A stretch of DNA of 64,000 bases from an uncultured Clostridia bacterium (GCA_948735595.1 CAPXSA010000014.1:61605-125604), one strand, 5' to 3'; positions 18,552 to 28,963 are shown, numbered from the stretch's first letter. Notes: generated by a model not told the origin, from the sequence alone. Program-made: numbers and translations.

Positions 18552-19503
18552 TATTGTAGTTCCAGTATATAATAGTGCTAATTTTATAAAAAGATGCGTG
18601 ATGTCACTGACTACACAAACTTATAATAATCTTGAGATTATATTAGTAGATGATGGGTCAACTGACAAAAGTCTTGAAATATGTAGTCAATTACAAAAAG
18701 AGGATCAACGTATTAAAGTGATACATCAAGGAAATGCAGGAGTATCTACTGCAAGAAATACAGGAATTAAAGTAGCAAAAGGGGAGTACATTCTTTTTGT
18801 AGATAGTGACGATACAATTTCAAAAGAGTTCATAGAAAAAATAAATATAGGAAGAGAAAAGATTTTATATAAATCGATTACTGCAATAGTAAATCAAGAT
18901 GAAGTCAAATATCAACCTAAACAATATCAAAAAATGCAATCTAGTGATTTTAAAGAAAAGTTGATAACAGGAGAAATTGAAGGATATTCTTGGGGATATT
19001 TATACAAAACCAATATTGCAAGACAAATTTTATTTGAAGAGCAAATTAATTTTATGGAAGATTTTGTTTTCTTATTAAAATATTTAGACTATATCGATGA
19101 AATAGAAATAGTTGATGAAAGTGTTTATTACTATCAAGTGAATTTATCAGGAATTACACAAGAAAAAAAAATCAAGTGTAATAACATTATTAGCATTAAT
19201 TCTGCTATTTATAAGGCAAAAAAAATATTACAAGGTGATGAAAAGGCACAAGAGATATTAGATAAAAGAATGTGCAGAATGATTGAAAAAGAAATAGGAA
19301 AATCAGAAAACTATCATGCAATTGATTGCTTATATGAAAATCAAGAAGTGATTGCAATTTTACAAAATATTTTGAAGAAACAAAATATTTCAAGAAAATA
19401 TCAATTATATTTTTCTATGATATTAAAAAAGAGATATACTCTATTTAAGCTATACATATGGACCAGAAAATATTTGAAGAAGTTAAAGGAGATTCTAAAA
19501 TGA
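18523..19503 (+). CDS. Glycosyltransferase, GT2 family
   Basis: 326 residues. Classic GT-A start SIVVPVYNSANFIKRCVMSL, VDDGSTDKS, NAGVSTARNTGI and the metal-binding FVDSDD. Start ATG 18523 lies inside the end of wzy and has AAAGGA upstream. The stop overlaps the next ATG. Confidence 0.9.
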   Translation: MILMRNVLISIVVPVYNSANFIKRCVMSLTTQTYNNLEIILVDDGSTDKSLEICSQLQKEDQRIKVIHQGNAGVSTARNTGIKVAKGEYILFVDSDDTISKEFIEKINIGREKILYKSITAIVNQDEVKYQPKQYQKMQSSDFKEKLITGEIEGYSWGYLYKTNIARQILFEEQINFMEDFVFLLKYLDYIDEIEIVDESVYYYQVNLSGITQEKKIKCNNIISINSAIYKAKKILQGDEKAQEILDKRMCRMIEKEIGKSENYHAIDCLYENQEVIAILQNILKKQNISRKYQLYFSMILKKRYTLFKLYIWTRKYLKKLKEILK

Positions 19504-20492
19504 AAATAAGCATTATTATTCCAATGTTTAATGCTGAAAAATATATACAAAAGTGCTTGGAATCGATAGGAACTAATTTAATAGAAGAGAACAAGGTAGA
19601 AGTTATTTTAATAGATGATGGGTCTACTGATACAACCAAACAAATTTGCAAAGATTTTATCAAGAGACATCAAAGTAATAATATCAAAATGTATTATCAA
19701 GAAAATGCAGGAGTGTCTAGTGCAAGAAATTATGGTATTAGTATTGCAACGGGTGAATATTTGATGTTTGTAGATGCAGATGATTGTTTGAAATCAGAAT
19801 GGTTTTCAATAGTGAGTGAAAATATGCAAAATAACTGTGATATTTATTATTATAGTACAAGTTTGAAACAAGTATCAAAACAGCAAATGATTTCATACAT
19901 AGTAGGAAATAATAAAGAACATATCATGTTTGCAGGCCCTTTTGCGAAGATATTTAAAAGAAGTTTCATTTATCAAGAAGATATAACATTTAAAAAGGGC
20001 ATTATTAATGGAGAAGATATGCTTTTCAATTTAGAAGTATTATTAAAAACGGATAATTTTCAAATTGTGTCAAAAAGTTTTTATCAATATAGAATTTATA
20101 TAGGCTCAACTACTAAGAAGTTTGATGATAGAATTGTAGCATCAGATAAAGAATTTCAAAAAAGTTTGAATGAAATTTTAGTAAATTCAAACTTAGAAAA
20201 AGAATGGCAAGCAAAGATAAGTAATTATTGTTTATATAATGCGATTTTTACCATTGCTTACAGAATAGCTTTTATACAAAAATTTCAAAAGGCAAGAGAG
20301 AAATTTAGCTTTTTAAAGGAAAAACCTTATGTTAATATAGAGAAGAAAAAAGATAAGCTAAATGACTATAGTTTAAAAAAGAAAATAGTATTTTTTTTCA
20401 TAAGACAGAAACAATATTATTTGGTATATTGGATTTTGAGGTTTGCAATTCAAAATTCAAAAACAGAAAAAGAGTATTATATTAATATATAA
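19500..20492 (+). CDS. Glycosyltransferase, GT2 family
   Basis: 330 residues from MKISIIIPMFNAEKYI, with IDDGSTDTTKQ, NAGVSSARNYGI and FVDADDC. AAAGGAG precedes this ATG, so I prefer it to an upstream in-frame ATG at 19458. ATGA overlap with the previous gene. Second of two adjacent GT2 genes; specificity unknown. Confidence 0.9.
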   Translation: MKISIIIPMFNAEKYIQKCLESIGTNLIEENKVEVILIDDGSTDTTKQICKDFIKRHQSNNIKMYYQENAGVSSARNYGISIATGEYLMFVDADDCLKSEWFSIVSENMQNNCDIYYYSTSLKQVSKQQMISYIVGNNKEHIMFAGPFAKIFKRSFIYQEDITFKKGIINGEDMLFNLEVLLKTDNFQIVSKSFYQYRIYIGSTTKKFDDRIVASDKEFQKSLNEILVNSNLEKEWQAKISNYCLYNAIFTIAYRIAFIQKFQKAREKFSFLKEKPYVNIEKKKDKLNDYSLKKKIVFFFIRQKQYYLVYWILRFAIQNSKTEKEYYINI

Positions 20493-20514
20493 GAGAGACG
20501 AAAGGAAAAAGCAA

Positions 20515-21636
20515 ATGAAAAAGACAGGTATTTTAACATTTCATAATTCATATAATTGTGGCTCTATGTTACAAACTTATGCAATGCAAAATAGTTTGAA
20601 AAAGTTAGGAATAGAAAATGAAATTATTAATTTTTCAAATGAGGGACAAAAGGAATTATATTTAGTCACTTACAAAAATAGAAACTTAAAAAACTTTATC
20701 AAAAACATCATTATTTTTCCACATAAAAAGAAAGTAGCAGTAAATAATCAAAAGTATGAAGAATTTAAAACAAAGCATTTTGAGTTAAGTCAAAAAAGTT
20801 ATACTAAAATGGAAGAGTTAAGTGATGAAGAATATGATAAAGTGATTGTAGGAAGTGACCAAATATGGAATACTACTATTATGGATTCTGATGATGCATA
20901 TTTTCTACCTTGGGTAAAAAAGGCCAAAAAGATTGCATATGCACCTAGTTTTGGGGCTAAAAGATTAGAAAAATATGTAGGAGACATTGAAAAGTATAAA
21001 AAGTATCTTCATGAATTTGAGCATTTATCCATTAGAGAGAAAAATGGTCAAACATGGTTAAAAGAATTGTTACAAGAAGAAGTACCAGTTGTTTTGGATC
21101 CCACTTTATTATTAGAAAAAGAAGATTATGAAAAAATAGAAGCAAAAGATATTGAGGAAAAAGAAAAATATATATTCTTTTATTGTCCTAGTTTTGATAG
21201 TGAAATTTGTAAATTTGTTAAGAAAATAAGTGATAAATATAAATTAAAGGTAATTGTATGGAGTGCAAAAGAATACTACTTGAAATATATTAAAAGATAT
21301 GGTTTTATATTAGCAGAATATGAAAATCCATCTTCTTATTTATATTATATCAAAAATGCAGAATTGGTTTTTACAACATCATTTCATGGAACTATTTTTT
21401 CTAGTATTTATAGAAAGAAGTTTTATGTTATCAAAAATGGTGGAATGTATGGAGATGATGATAGAGTAAAAACTTTAGTAACACAGCTTGGAATAGAAGA
21501 TAGATTAGTTCCTTATGAATTTAATGCAAGTAAAGATTATTTAGAGCCAGTAAATTATGAAAAATATAGTATAAATTTAAAGGAATGTAAAGAAAAATCT
21601 TTAGATTACTTAAGAAAAAGTTTAGGTGAAGGATAA
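20515..21636 (+). CDS. Polysaccharide pyruvyl transferase family protein
   Basis: 373 residues from MKKTGILTFHNSYNCG. Family motifs: NCGSMLQTYAMQ, VVGSDQIWN, YAPSFGA, PTLLL and TTSFHGTIFS. Members add pyruvate ketals to exopolysaccharide sugars (CsaB/EpsO type), giving acidic groups. AAAGGAAA before the ATG. Confidence 0.88.
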   Translation: MKKTGILTFHNSYNCGSMLQTYAMQNSLKKLGIENEIINFSNEGQKELYLVTYKNRNLKNFIKNIIIFPHKKKVAVNNQKYEEFKTKHFELSQKSYTKMEELSDEEYDKVIVGSDQIWNTTIMDSDDAYFLPWVKKAKKIAYAPSFGAKRLEKYVGDIEKYKKYLHEFEHLSIREKNGQTWLKELLQEEVPVVLDPTLLLEKEDYEKIEAKDIEEKEKYIFFYCPSFDSEICKFVKKISDKYKLKVIVWSAKEYYLKYIKRYGFILAEYENPSSYLYYIKNAELVFTTSFHGTIFSSIYRKKFYVIKNGGMYGDDDRVKTLVTQLGIEDRLVPYEFNASKDYLEPVNYEKYSINLKECKEKSLDYLRKSLGEG

Positions 21637-21637
21637 A

Positions 21638-23044
21638 ATGAAAAGTACGAATAAAAATTTTTTATATAATGTACTATACCAAGTGTTTGTTTTTATTATT
21701 CCACTCATTTCTACTCCTTATATTTCAAGAGTATTAGGTGTCAATAATGTTGGAATATACTCGTATACATATTCAATTGTGTACTATTTCATGTTAGCTG
21801 CTATGCTTGGTATTAATAATTATGGAGCAAGAGAAATTGCAAAAGTAAGTAGTGACAAAAGGGAAATGTCAAAGAAATTTTTTAGCATTTACTTTTTACA
21901 GCTATTTTGTAGTAGCATCATGTTAATTGCATTTATTTTGTTTTCACTAGTAATGATCTATGAAAATAAAAATATTTTATATATCCAAATTATCTTTTTG
22001 ATTTCTTGTGTATTTGATATTAATTGGTTTTTCTTTGGATTAGAAAAATTTAAAATAACAATATCAAGAAACTTAGTCATTAAAATATTATCATTAATTG
22101 CAATCTTTATATTTGTAAAGACCAGTAATGATTTATGGATATATACGCTAATTATGAGTGGAAGTACATTAATAAGTCAAATCTATTTGTGGATTTTCGT
22201 TGGAAAAGAAATTCAATATGAAAAAGTAACAACAAAAGAGGTGTTTAGTCACTTACCACAATGTTTAATTTTATTTATACCAGTAATTGCTTATAGTATT
22301 TATAGGATTATGGATAAAACTATGATAGGAGCTTTAGCAAATACAGTAGAATTAGGAAATTATGAAAGTGCAGAAAAAATTATCAATATTCCCATTAGTT
22401 TTATTACAGCACTAGGTACTGTCATGATGCCACACATGGCAAAGGCAAAACAGGAAAATTTTAAAGAGAATATCAATAGTACGTTTTACCTATGTTCTTT
22501 CTTCATTATTCCAATGGTGATGGGGCTACTATTCATTAGTAAAGACTTTACTAGATTATTCTTTGGAGAAGAATATACCAAAACAGCAGCAATTATTGTA
22601 TTTTTATTGCCAACATTACTATGTAGTGCTATGACAAATGTGATTAGAAGTAATTTTTTAATACCAAAGTCAGAAGATAAAATTTATGTTGCATCTACAA
22701 TATGGGGAGCTGCAATTAATTTGATATTAAATCTAATTTTTATTAGCAGATATGGAGCTTATGGAGCATGTATAGGAACAGTGGCAGCAGAGTTTACAGT
22801 AATGTTTTATCAAATATGGAAGACAAGAAAAAGTATTGAATATTTTAGTATGATAAAAAATATATTCCCTATAATAGCAAAATCAATTGTAATGGAAGGA
22901 GTTATTTTTATTGTATCTTTAGTAGTAGAAAATATGGTTACAAGATTAGTGCTTCAAATTATTTTAGCAGTGTTAACTTATTTTGTACTGAATGAAAACT
23001 ATATTATTTATGACTTTTTAGGAAAAACTAGAAAACAAAAATAA
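21638..23044 (+). CDS. Wzx-type polysaccharide flippase
   Basis: 468 residues, 12-14 membrane helices. N-terminus NFLYNVLYQVFVFIIPLIS and PYISRVLGVNNVGIYSYTYS is characteristic of the PST/MOP exporter family. It flips lipid-linked repeat units across the membrane for Wzy. ATG 21638 chosen (AAGG upstream); it follows the previous stop immediately. Confidence 0.9.
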   Translation: MKSTNKNFLYNVLYQVFVFIIPLISTPYISRVLGVNNVGIYSYTYSIVYYFMLAAMLGINNYGAREIAKVSSDKREMSKKFFSIYFLQLFCSSIMLIAFILFSLVMIYENKNILYIQIIFLISCVFDINWFFFGLEKFKITISRNLVIKILSLIAIFIFVKTSNDLWIYTLIMSGSTLISQIYLWIFVGKEIQYEKVTTKEVFSHLPQCLILFIPVIAYSIYRIMDKTMIGALANTVELGNYESAEKIINIPISFITALGTVMMPHMAKAKQENFKENINSTFYLCSFFIIPMVMGLLFISKDFTRLFFGEEYTKTAAIIVFLLPTLLCSAMTNVIRSNFLIPKSEDKIYVASTIWGAAINLILNLIFISRYGAYGACIGTVAAEFTVMFYQIWKTRKSIEYFSMIKNIFPIIAKSIVMEGVIFIVSLVVENMVTRLVLQIILAVLTYFVLNENYIIYDFLGKTRKQK

Positions 23045-23062
23045 AATATATGGAGAAGAACT

Positions 23063-23773
23063 ATGGAAGAAGAAATTGATTTAAAAGAACTATTTGAAGT
23101 GTTTTGGAAAAAGAAAGCTATCATTATATTAGTAACCATCCTATTTGCTATAATAGGATTAGGGTATACTAGATATTTTGTAGTTCCTAAGTATAAATCT
23201 GCTACAACTTTGTTGTTAGCTCAGAACAACTCACAAAGCTCGATGGATGAGACTAATGAGATTACACAAACTGATATTACACTAAACCAAAAACTAGTGT
23301 CAACTTATGGAGTGCTTGTGAAAAGTAAAAATGTAATAGGACAAGTATTACAAAACTTAAATATGCCAAACATGAATGAAGATGAAGTAAGAAAAAATAT
23401 CAGTGTAAAAGCAGTGGAAGATACACAAGTAATAGAAATTACTTATGTGAATGAAAATCCTAAAATAGCATATCTAATTACAGCAGAGCTTGCGAAAGTA
23501 TTTAGTGAAAAAGTAGTAGTAGAAATCTATAATATTAATAACGTATATATTGTAGATAAAGCAGAATTAGCTGTAGAGCCATATAATGTGAATCATATCA
23601 AAGATATTTTAATTTTTGCAATTGGTGGTTTTGGTCTTTCATGTGCTATTATCTTCATTTTTAGTTTATTTGATACTACTGTTAAAACACAAGAAGATGT
23701 AGAAAAAAAGACAGGTTTATCAGTACTTGCACAAATACCAGCAGTTAAGATAGGAGGGAAAGAAGATGAATAG
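23063..23773 (+). CDS. Wzz/CapA chain-length and BY-kinase activator protein
   Basis: 236 residues: N-terminal EIDLKELFEVFWKKKAIIILVTILFAI membrane helix, extracellular coiled-coil-like region, second helix near 175-200 (ILIFAIGGFGLSCAIIFIF) and a short cytoplasmic tail. In Firmicutes such proteins activate the separate tyrosine kinase encoded next. It overlaps the kinase gene by 8 bases. Similar to the N-terminus of the fusion protein at 10113. Confidence 0.88.
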   Translation: MEEEIDLKELFEVFWKKKAIIILVTILFAIIGLGYTRYFVVPKYKSATTLLLAQNNSQSSMDETNEITQTDITLNQKLVSTYGVLVKSKNVIGQVLQNLNMPNMNEDEVRKNISVKAVEDTQVIEITYVNENPKIAYLITAELAKVFSEKVVVEIYNINNVYIVDKAELAVEPYNVNHIKDILIFAIGGFGLSCAIIFIFSLFDTTVKTQEDVEKKTGLSVLAQIPAVKIGGKEDE

Positions 23774-24620
23774 TGAATTAATTACACATAGAGATCCGAA
23801 GTCTCCTATTTCAGAGGTTTTTAAAACTTTAAGAACAAACCTACAATTCATGAAACATAAAGATGAAAGTATTTCATTATTAGTAACCAGTACTATGCCA
23901 GGGGAAGGAAAAACTTGGGTAACTTCCAATTTGGGAATTGCTTTTGCACAATCAGATAAAAAAGTAGTTATTATAGATTCAGACATGAGAAAAGGAAGAT
24001 TACATAATGTTTTTGATACAAAGATATTTCCAGGACTTTCTAATTATTTAGCAGAGGATAAAAAGTCTATTAAAGACTATTTAATTAAAACAGAAATGGA
24101 AAATTTATGGATTATTCCAGCAGGAAATGTACCACCAAACCCATCAGAGCTATTGTCCACAGAAAGAATGTTACAAGGGTTAGAAGAATTAAAAAGGTCA
24201 TTTGATGTAATTCTGTTTGATTCAACACCTTGTATGCTTGTAACAGATGCTGTTATCATTTCAAGAATTGTAGATGCTACCATGATTGTAAGTTCTCATA
24301 AATTGACTAAAATGGAAAACTTAAAAACAGTACAAAAAAATATTGAAAATGTAGGTGGAAAAATAGCGGGAGTTATTATCAATAGGATACCTGTATCACT
24401 TAAAAAGTATAAGAGTAAGTATTACTACTATGGAGAAAGAAGTAAAACAGAGGATGTTAGTCAGGAAAATAATTCTAGTCGTATTCATCAAGAAGAAGTT
24501 ACTTACGTAGAAGAGAATAAAGAAGAGGCAGAAGAAAGCTTCGAAAAATCTAATAAAAGTAAACAAGAACAAGATGACATCATAAACCAAATTGACCAAT
24601 ATTTAGATGATAATAAATAA
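23766..24620 (+). CDS. CpsD/CapB-type bacterial tyrosine kinase
   Basis: 284 residues. ISEVFKTLRTNLQFM entry motif, Walker A MPGEGKTWVTSN, A' VVIIDSDMRKGR, B VILFDSTPC. A tyrosine cluster KSKYYYYGE near residue 220 is the probable autophosphorylation site, followed by an acidic tail. Together with the gene before it and CpsB after it, it forms the standard Wzz-kinase-phosphatase control unit. Confidence 0.92.
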   Translation: MNSELITHRDPKSPISEVFKTLRTNLQFMKHKDESISLLVTSTMPGEGKTWVTSNLGIAFAQSDKKVVIIDSDMRKGRLHNVFDTKIFPGLSNYLAEDKKSIKDYLIKTEMENLWIIPAGNVPPNPSELLSTERMLQGLEELKRSFDVILFDSTPCMLVTDAVIISRIVDATMIVSSHKLTKMENLKTVQKNIENVGGKIAGVIINRIPVSLKKYKSKYYYYGERSKTEDVSQENNSSRIHQEEVTYVEENKEEAEESFEKSNKSKQEQDDIINQIDQYLDDNK

Positions 24621-24636
24621 GGAAGAAGGCTAAAAA

Positions 24637-25338
24637 ATGATAGATATACATTGTCACATTTTGCCAGGCATTGATGATGGTTCAAGAAATGTAGAAGAGA
24701 GTATGGAAATGATAAGAGAAGCATATAAAGCAGGATTTACCAATATCATTTCTACTTCTCATTATATAGAAGAAAGCTACCATACGCCAAAGGCAAAAAG
24801 GCAAGAATTGATTGATATGTTAAATGAACAAATAGAACAAGAGGGGATGGACATTAAAATATATAATGGGGCAGAAGCATATATTAGTCCAGACTTAGTA
24901 GAATTAATAGAAGAGGGTGAACTTCCTACTATGAATGGAACAAAGTATTTGCTGATGGAACTCCCAATGCATAATCAAATTCTTGGACTAGAAAGAGTGA
25001 TTCAAAATATTATTTCACAGGGCATTACTTTAATTATTGCACATCCTGAAAGATATGATATAGTGCAAAAAAACTATAAAATATTAAATGAATTAGCAGA
25101 TATGGGAGTGCTATTTCAGGCAAATTATGGAAGCTGTATAGGGCAGTATGGGAAAGAAGCGGAAAAGACTTTAAAGAAATTGCTAAAGGCAGATAGGATA
25201 TCTTTTTTTGGAACAGACTGTCATAGAGCAAATAGCGTATATTGCCAGATGCCAGAGGTTTTAAAGAAATTAGAGAAAATGATAGGGAAAGAGAAACTAG
25301 AGGAACTAACTACAACAAATCCATTAAAACTAATATAG
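24637..25338 (+). CDS. CpsB/YwqE-type PHP tyrosine-protein phosphatase
   Basis: 233 residues. PHP motifs: DIHCHILPGIDDGS at the start, TSHYIEESYH, AHPERY and GTDCHR. These histidines and aspartates bind the metal cluster. It dephosphorylates the BY-kinase tyrosine cluster. Last biosynthetic-control gene of the operon. Confidence 0.93.
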   Translation: MIDIHCHILPGIDDGSRNVEESMEMIREAYKAGFTNIISTSHYIEESYHTPKAKRQELIDMLNEQIEQEGMDIKIYNGAEAYISPDLVELIEEGELPTMNGTKYLLMELPMHNQILGLERVIQNIISQGITLIIAHPERYDIVQKNYKILNELADMGVLFQANYGSCIGQYGKEAEKTLKKLLKADRISFFGTDCHRANSVYCQMPEVLKKLEKMIGKEKLEELTTTNPLKLI

Positions 25339-25346
25339 GAGTATCA

Positions 25347-26153
25347 ATGAACGTCTATAAATCCTTGAATGAAGTAATTGAATATATAGAAACAAACTTA
25401 GAAGAAGAAATATCATATACAAAATTAGCACAAATACTAGGAGTAAATGAGTATACCATGCAAAGTGTATTTTCTTTACTTTGTAATATTTCTCTTTCAG
25501 AATATATTAGAAAAAGAAGATTATCAAATGCAGGTTATGACTTATCACAAACAAATGAAAAGATAATGGAAATAGCCATAAAATATCAATACGATAATGC
25601 GACCTCTTTTTCTAGAGCATTTGAAAAATTCCATGGAATAAAACCAAGTAGCGTAAAGAAACAGCCAGAAGGTCTTAAAGTATTTGCAAAAATTCATTTT
25701 GATGAACAACAAGAGATTGCAAAACCAAGTATGAAATACAGCATTATAGAAACAGAAGAACTTGTACTTTATGGAGAAGAAAAGAAGACAACAACAGAAA
25801 AGATAGGAGAAGATGCACCAAAGCATTTTCAAGAAGTCATCAAAAAATACGCTAAGGCTTATGGATACCCTAATTATGGAATGGTAGTATATCAAGATAG
25901 ATTTCAAGACATTGTAAATGGGTATTGGGTATTGTATGACAAAAAAATACCAGAACTAAAAAAATATATTATTCCAAAAAGTAAATGGCTAGTATTTCAT
26001 ATTCCAAATGAGAATCCAAAAGATATACAAGAAGTAAGCCACCGCTTTTGTGATGAATTTGTACCAAGTTGCAAATATAATTTAAGAGAAATTCCAGAAC
26101 TAGAATATTACCATGATGGTATGACAGAGTTTATGGTACCAATAGAAGATTAA
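25347..26153 (+). CDS. AraC-family regulator with a GyrI-like effector domain
   Basis: 268 residues. Two helix-turn-helix motifs in the first 100 residues (SYTKLAQILGVNEYTMQSVF and ATSFSRAFEKFHGIKPSS), then a GyrI-like small-molecule-binding domain (about 125-268). ATG 25347 is preceded by AGGAG at a good distance, while the longer frame from 25242 lies inside the previous gene. Target genes cannot be read; it may act on the neighbouring polysaccharide operon or on the ATPase gene after it. Confidence 0.87.
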   Translation: MNVYKSLNEVIEYIETNLEEEISYTKLAQILGVNEYTMQSVFSLLCNISLSEYIRKRRLSNAGYDLSQTNEKIMEIAIKYQYDNATSFSRAFEKFHGIKPSSVKKQPEGLKVFAKIHFDEQQEIAKPSMKYSIIETEELVLYGEEKKTTTEKIGEDAPKHFQEVIKKYAKAYGYPNYGMVVYQDRFQDIVNGYWVLYDKKIPELKKYIIPKSKWLVFHIPNENPKDIQEVSHRFCDEFVPSCKYNLREIPELEYYHDGMTEFMVPIED

Positions 26154-26190
26154 ACTGATTTTTTTCAAGAGAGAAAAGTCAGTTTTTTTA
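26152..26190 (+). terminator. Rho-independent terminator after the AraC-type gene
   Basis: AAACTGA and TCAGTTT arms around a 20-base loop, followed by TTTT. Confidence 0.75.
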
Positions 26191-26232
26191 TGGCAGAATT
26201 TAGTAAAATAGGAATAGAAGGTGGGGAGAAAA

Positions 26233-28194
26233 ATGCAATATACAACAGAAATATTTTTGACATCAGAACATGTCACAGAAGAAAGTTGGCTAAATCTTTT
26301 AAATGGTATTTCAAACTTAAATGGATTATTCCATAGATGGAATTTATGGATAAGAATTGAAAATAATGAAGTGAGATATTTTGTACAAACAAGAAGACAG
26401 CTACCAACTGTAGTTAGCTCTTTGGGTGACTTTTTACTAAAACAAATAGAAGAAGTAGAAGGAGAACCAGCATCTAGCTTGGGATCATTTTATTTGTTTT
26501 TAGGATTTTTTAAGAATAAGGAAAATAGTGTATTAGATGTTTATGACTATAACGAAACGAGAAAAAACAGGCAAATGCAATTTGTTAAATTCACTATGTT
26601 TCCTTTAAAACAAAATTATTTCCGTTTCCATACAAGGCTATATTTCAAAAAAGAAAACAGCAAAAAATTGAAAAGAAGATTTGCTCTATTTAGTATCCCA
26701 CAAACATTACTAAGTATCAACTTTGCAGAGCATAATCGTTTTCTATATAAAAAAGATGCGAAAAAATATTTGAATATTGAAAAAAGTTTGCATTTATTAA
26801 AAAATGAAAAACAAGACTCAGTATTAAAAGTAGATACTTTCCCATATTTAGCAGGAAACTATTATCTTAATTTGAATGAATATGACTTTGATGTGCATTC
26901 TCTAGTGGTAGGGGCAAGCGGAACAGGAAAATCAAAGTTTATGAGTAATTTTATTAGTAACCTAGCTAGCAGAGAAGAATATAGGAATAAATACAAAGTA
27001 GTGGTAATCGACCCTCATGCAGCTTTAGAAAAAGATATTGGAGGCTTAGAAGCAACAGATGTGATTGATTTTAAAACTTTAGAAAATAGCATGGATTTGT
27101 TTGTGAATACTGGGAAAGATCCAATTGTTAGCACAGAGTTAATGCTTTCTTTATTAAAAGGGTTAATGGCAGACCAATACAATTCAAAAGCAGAGCGTGT
27201 TTTAAGACATAGCATTTATGCATTACTTGTAAAAGGAGATTTGAGTTTTAATAATTTAAGAAGAATGGTGTTAGATATGGACTATCGAAACAACTTACTA
27301 GGGGAATTAGAAGAAAAGCTAACAGATAGTACAGTGGCGTTCTTTCGTACAGACTTTAATGAATTAAAAAGCAAATCTTATCAAGAAGCCATTTCGCCCA
27401 TCATTTCTTTAATTGACGAAATGCAAATGTTACCTGCATTTCATACGGATTTGAAACAACGCCAAATGAAACAAGTAATTGAAGAAAATTTCTTAACCAT
27501 TTTTTCACTAGATCAAACAGTATTAGGAGAAAAAGTGACAAAAACAATAGCAGGACTGGTTATGCAACAAATGTTAGAATTAGTGCAGTCATATGCTTTT
27601 GACCAACATATTATTTTCTTAATTGACGAAGTAGCAGTAGTAGAAAATAGTATTTTGCATAGATTTTTAGCAGAGGCAAGAAAGTATAGTTTATCGTTAA
27701 TGTTGGCACAGCAATATTTTAATCAAATTAGCGAGGAATTACAAAAAGCAATTTTTGCTAATGCATTAAACTATTATGTTTTTAGAATTTCAAGAGAAGA
27801 TGCAGTAATATTGGAAGGCAATATTCAAATGGAAATGGCAGTACATAATTCTTTTCATGCAAGAAGAGAAATGCTAACAAAATTGGCTAACAGAGAATGT
27901 GTGGTTAGAGTAAGTAGTTATGGAAAAGTATTAACAGCAATGAAAGCAAGAACCGTAGACTTTGAGCCAGTTCCAAAAAGAAAAATCAATCAGATTTTAA
28001 ATACAAAGCAAATTTATTTAAAACCACGAAATAATAAAAATCAAGACTGGAATAATACAGCGAAAGGGGCAATAAGTGAATTAGGAGAAACTAAATTAAA
28101 TGGTTTCAGTAGTTTTGGGATAGGAAGTGCGATTAGTTTAAAATCACTAATGGGTTCGCAGTCTTCAGGAAGAGAACCGTTAAGTCAAAGCTAA
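26233..28194 (+). CDS. VirB4/HerA-like conjugation-type ATPase
   Basis: 653 residues from MQYTTEIFLTSEH. An N-terminal domain of about 215 residues has no clear match. The ATPase domain follows: Walker A GASGTGKSKFMSNF near residue 230, Walker B FLIDEVAVVEN near 465 and LMLAQQYFNQI after it. It resembles the VirB4/TraC and DUF87 ATPases of type IV secretion and DNA pumping. No other secretion genes flank it; its only partner is the cysteine-rich gene after it. GGGGAG precedes ATG 26233. Confidence 0.75.
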   Translation: MQYTTEIFLTSEHVTEESWLNLLNGISNLNGLFHRWNLWIRIENNEVRYFVQTRRQLPTVVSSLGDFLLKQIEEVEGEPASSLGSFYLFLGFFKNKENSVLDVYDYNETRKNRQMQFVKFTMFPLKQNYFRFHTRLYFKKENSKKLKRRFALFSIPQTLLSINFAEHNRFLYKKDAKKYLNIEKSLHLLKNEKQDSVLKVDTFPYLAGNYYLNLNEYDFDVHSLVVGASGTGKSKFMSNFISNLASREEYRNKYKVVVIDPHAALEKDIGGLEATDVIDFKTLENSMDLFVNTGKDPIVSTELMLSLLKGLMADQYNSKAERVLRHSIYALLVKGDLSFNNLRRMVLDMDYRNNLLGELEEKLTDSTVAFFRTDFNELKSKSYQEAISPIISLIDEMQMLPAFHTDLKQRQMKQVIEENFLTIFSLDQTVLGEKVTKTIAGLVMQQMLELVQSYAFDQHIIFLIDEVAVVENSILHRFLAEARKYSLSLMLAQQYFNQISEELQKAIFANALNYYVFRISREDAVILEGNIQMEMAVHNSFHARREMLTKLANRECVVRVSSYGKVLTAMKARTVDFEPVPKRKINQILNTKQIYLKPRNNKNQDWNNTAKGAISELGETKLNGFSSFGIGSAISLKSLMGSQSSGREPLSQS

Positions 28195-28264
28195 GGAGAT
28201 TCACTTTCTTAGATAGAATTCATACTTTTTAATTAATTTATGACTTAGAGGGGGATGATAGAAA

Positions 28265-28963
28265 ATGAACGAAAAACAGGCTATGGAAATAGTAGATAAC
28301 ATATTTATGCAAATTTTCGGAAGAAAAAGTCCTTTTACCTTAGAACAAGTTTTACAGAAATTTGCTTTTGATGTAAAACTGCCACAACAGGTAATAGACA
28401 GTACTTCCAAACAACCAACTTGGACAGCAGCAATTAATTCTTCAAGATATATTACACAAGAACATATGGAAAGATATGACGAGCAAAGAGGGTGGATGAT
28501 ACCAAAACAAGAAGTACGCACTCTAGAAGATTTGCTAAATGTTTGGAAATTAACTAATTATACAACAACGGAAAGAGTATATGATTGCATCAATGTAGCA
28601 CAATGTGACCCATTATATCGCTGCGAAAATGCTTTTCGCTGTACAGATTGTAGAGATTCTAAAAATCTTATATTTTCAGATGGATGTGGAGATTGTGAAG
28701 CAATTATTGCTTCACAAAGATCTGCTAATTCTCAATTTTGCTTAAGAGTAGATGACTCAAATAGTTGTAGCAGTAGTTATAATGTTATTTGTTCTGCTAA
28801 AATTGACCATTCTATCTTTATTCAAGATTGTAATAATTTACAAGAATGTATTTTTTGTTCCCACATTGCAAACAAAAAGTATTGTATTGCTAATATGCAA
28901 TTTGAAAAAGAGGAATATTTCCAGATTAAGAAAGTGATTATAGACTGGATTTTGAAGGTATAA
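28265..28963 (+). CDS. Cysteine-rich protein of unknown function, paired with the VirB4-like ATPase
   Basis: 232 residues. The first 110 are ordinary. The rest has about 18 cysteines in repeating pairs (CINVAQCDPLYRCENAFRC, CRDSKN, CGDCEA, CSSSYNVICS, CNNLQECIFCSH), suggestive of a repetitive beta-helix of short rungs (right-handed helix style) rather than a zinc finger. GGGGG precedes ATG. Context with the ATPase is the only functional hint. Confidence 0.72.
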   Translation: MNEKQAMEIVDNIFMQIFGRKSPFTLEQVLQKFAFDVKLPQQVIDSTSKQPTWTAAINSSRYITQEHMERYDEQRGWMIPKQEVRTLEDLLNVWKLTNYTTTERVYDCINVAQCDPLYRCENAFRCTDCRDSKNLIFSDGCGDCEAIIASQRSANSQFCLRVDDSNSCSSSYNVICSAKIDHSIFIQDCNNLQECIFCSHIANKKYCIANMQFEKEEYFQIKKVIIDWILKV

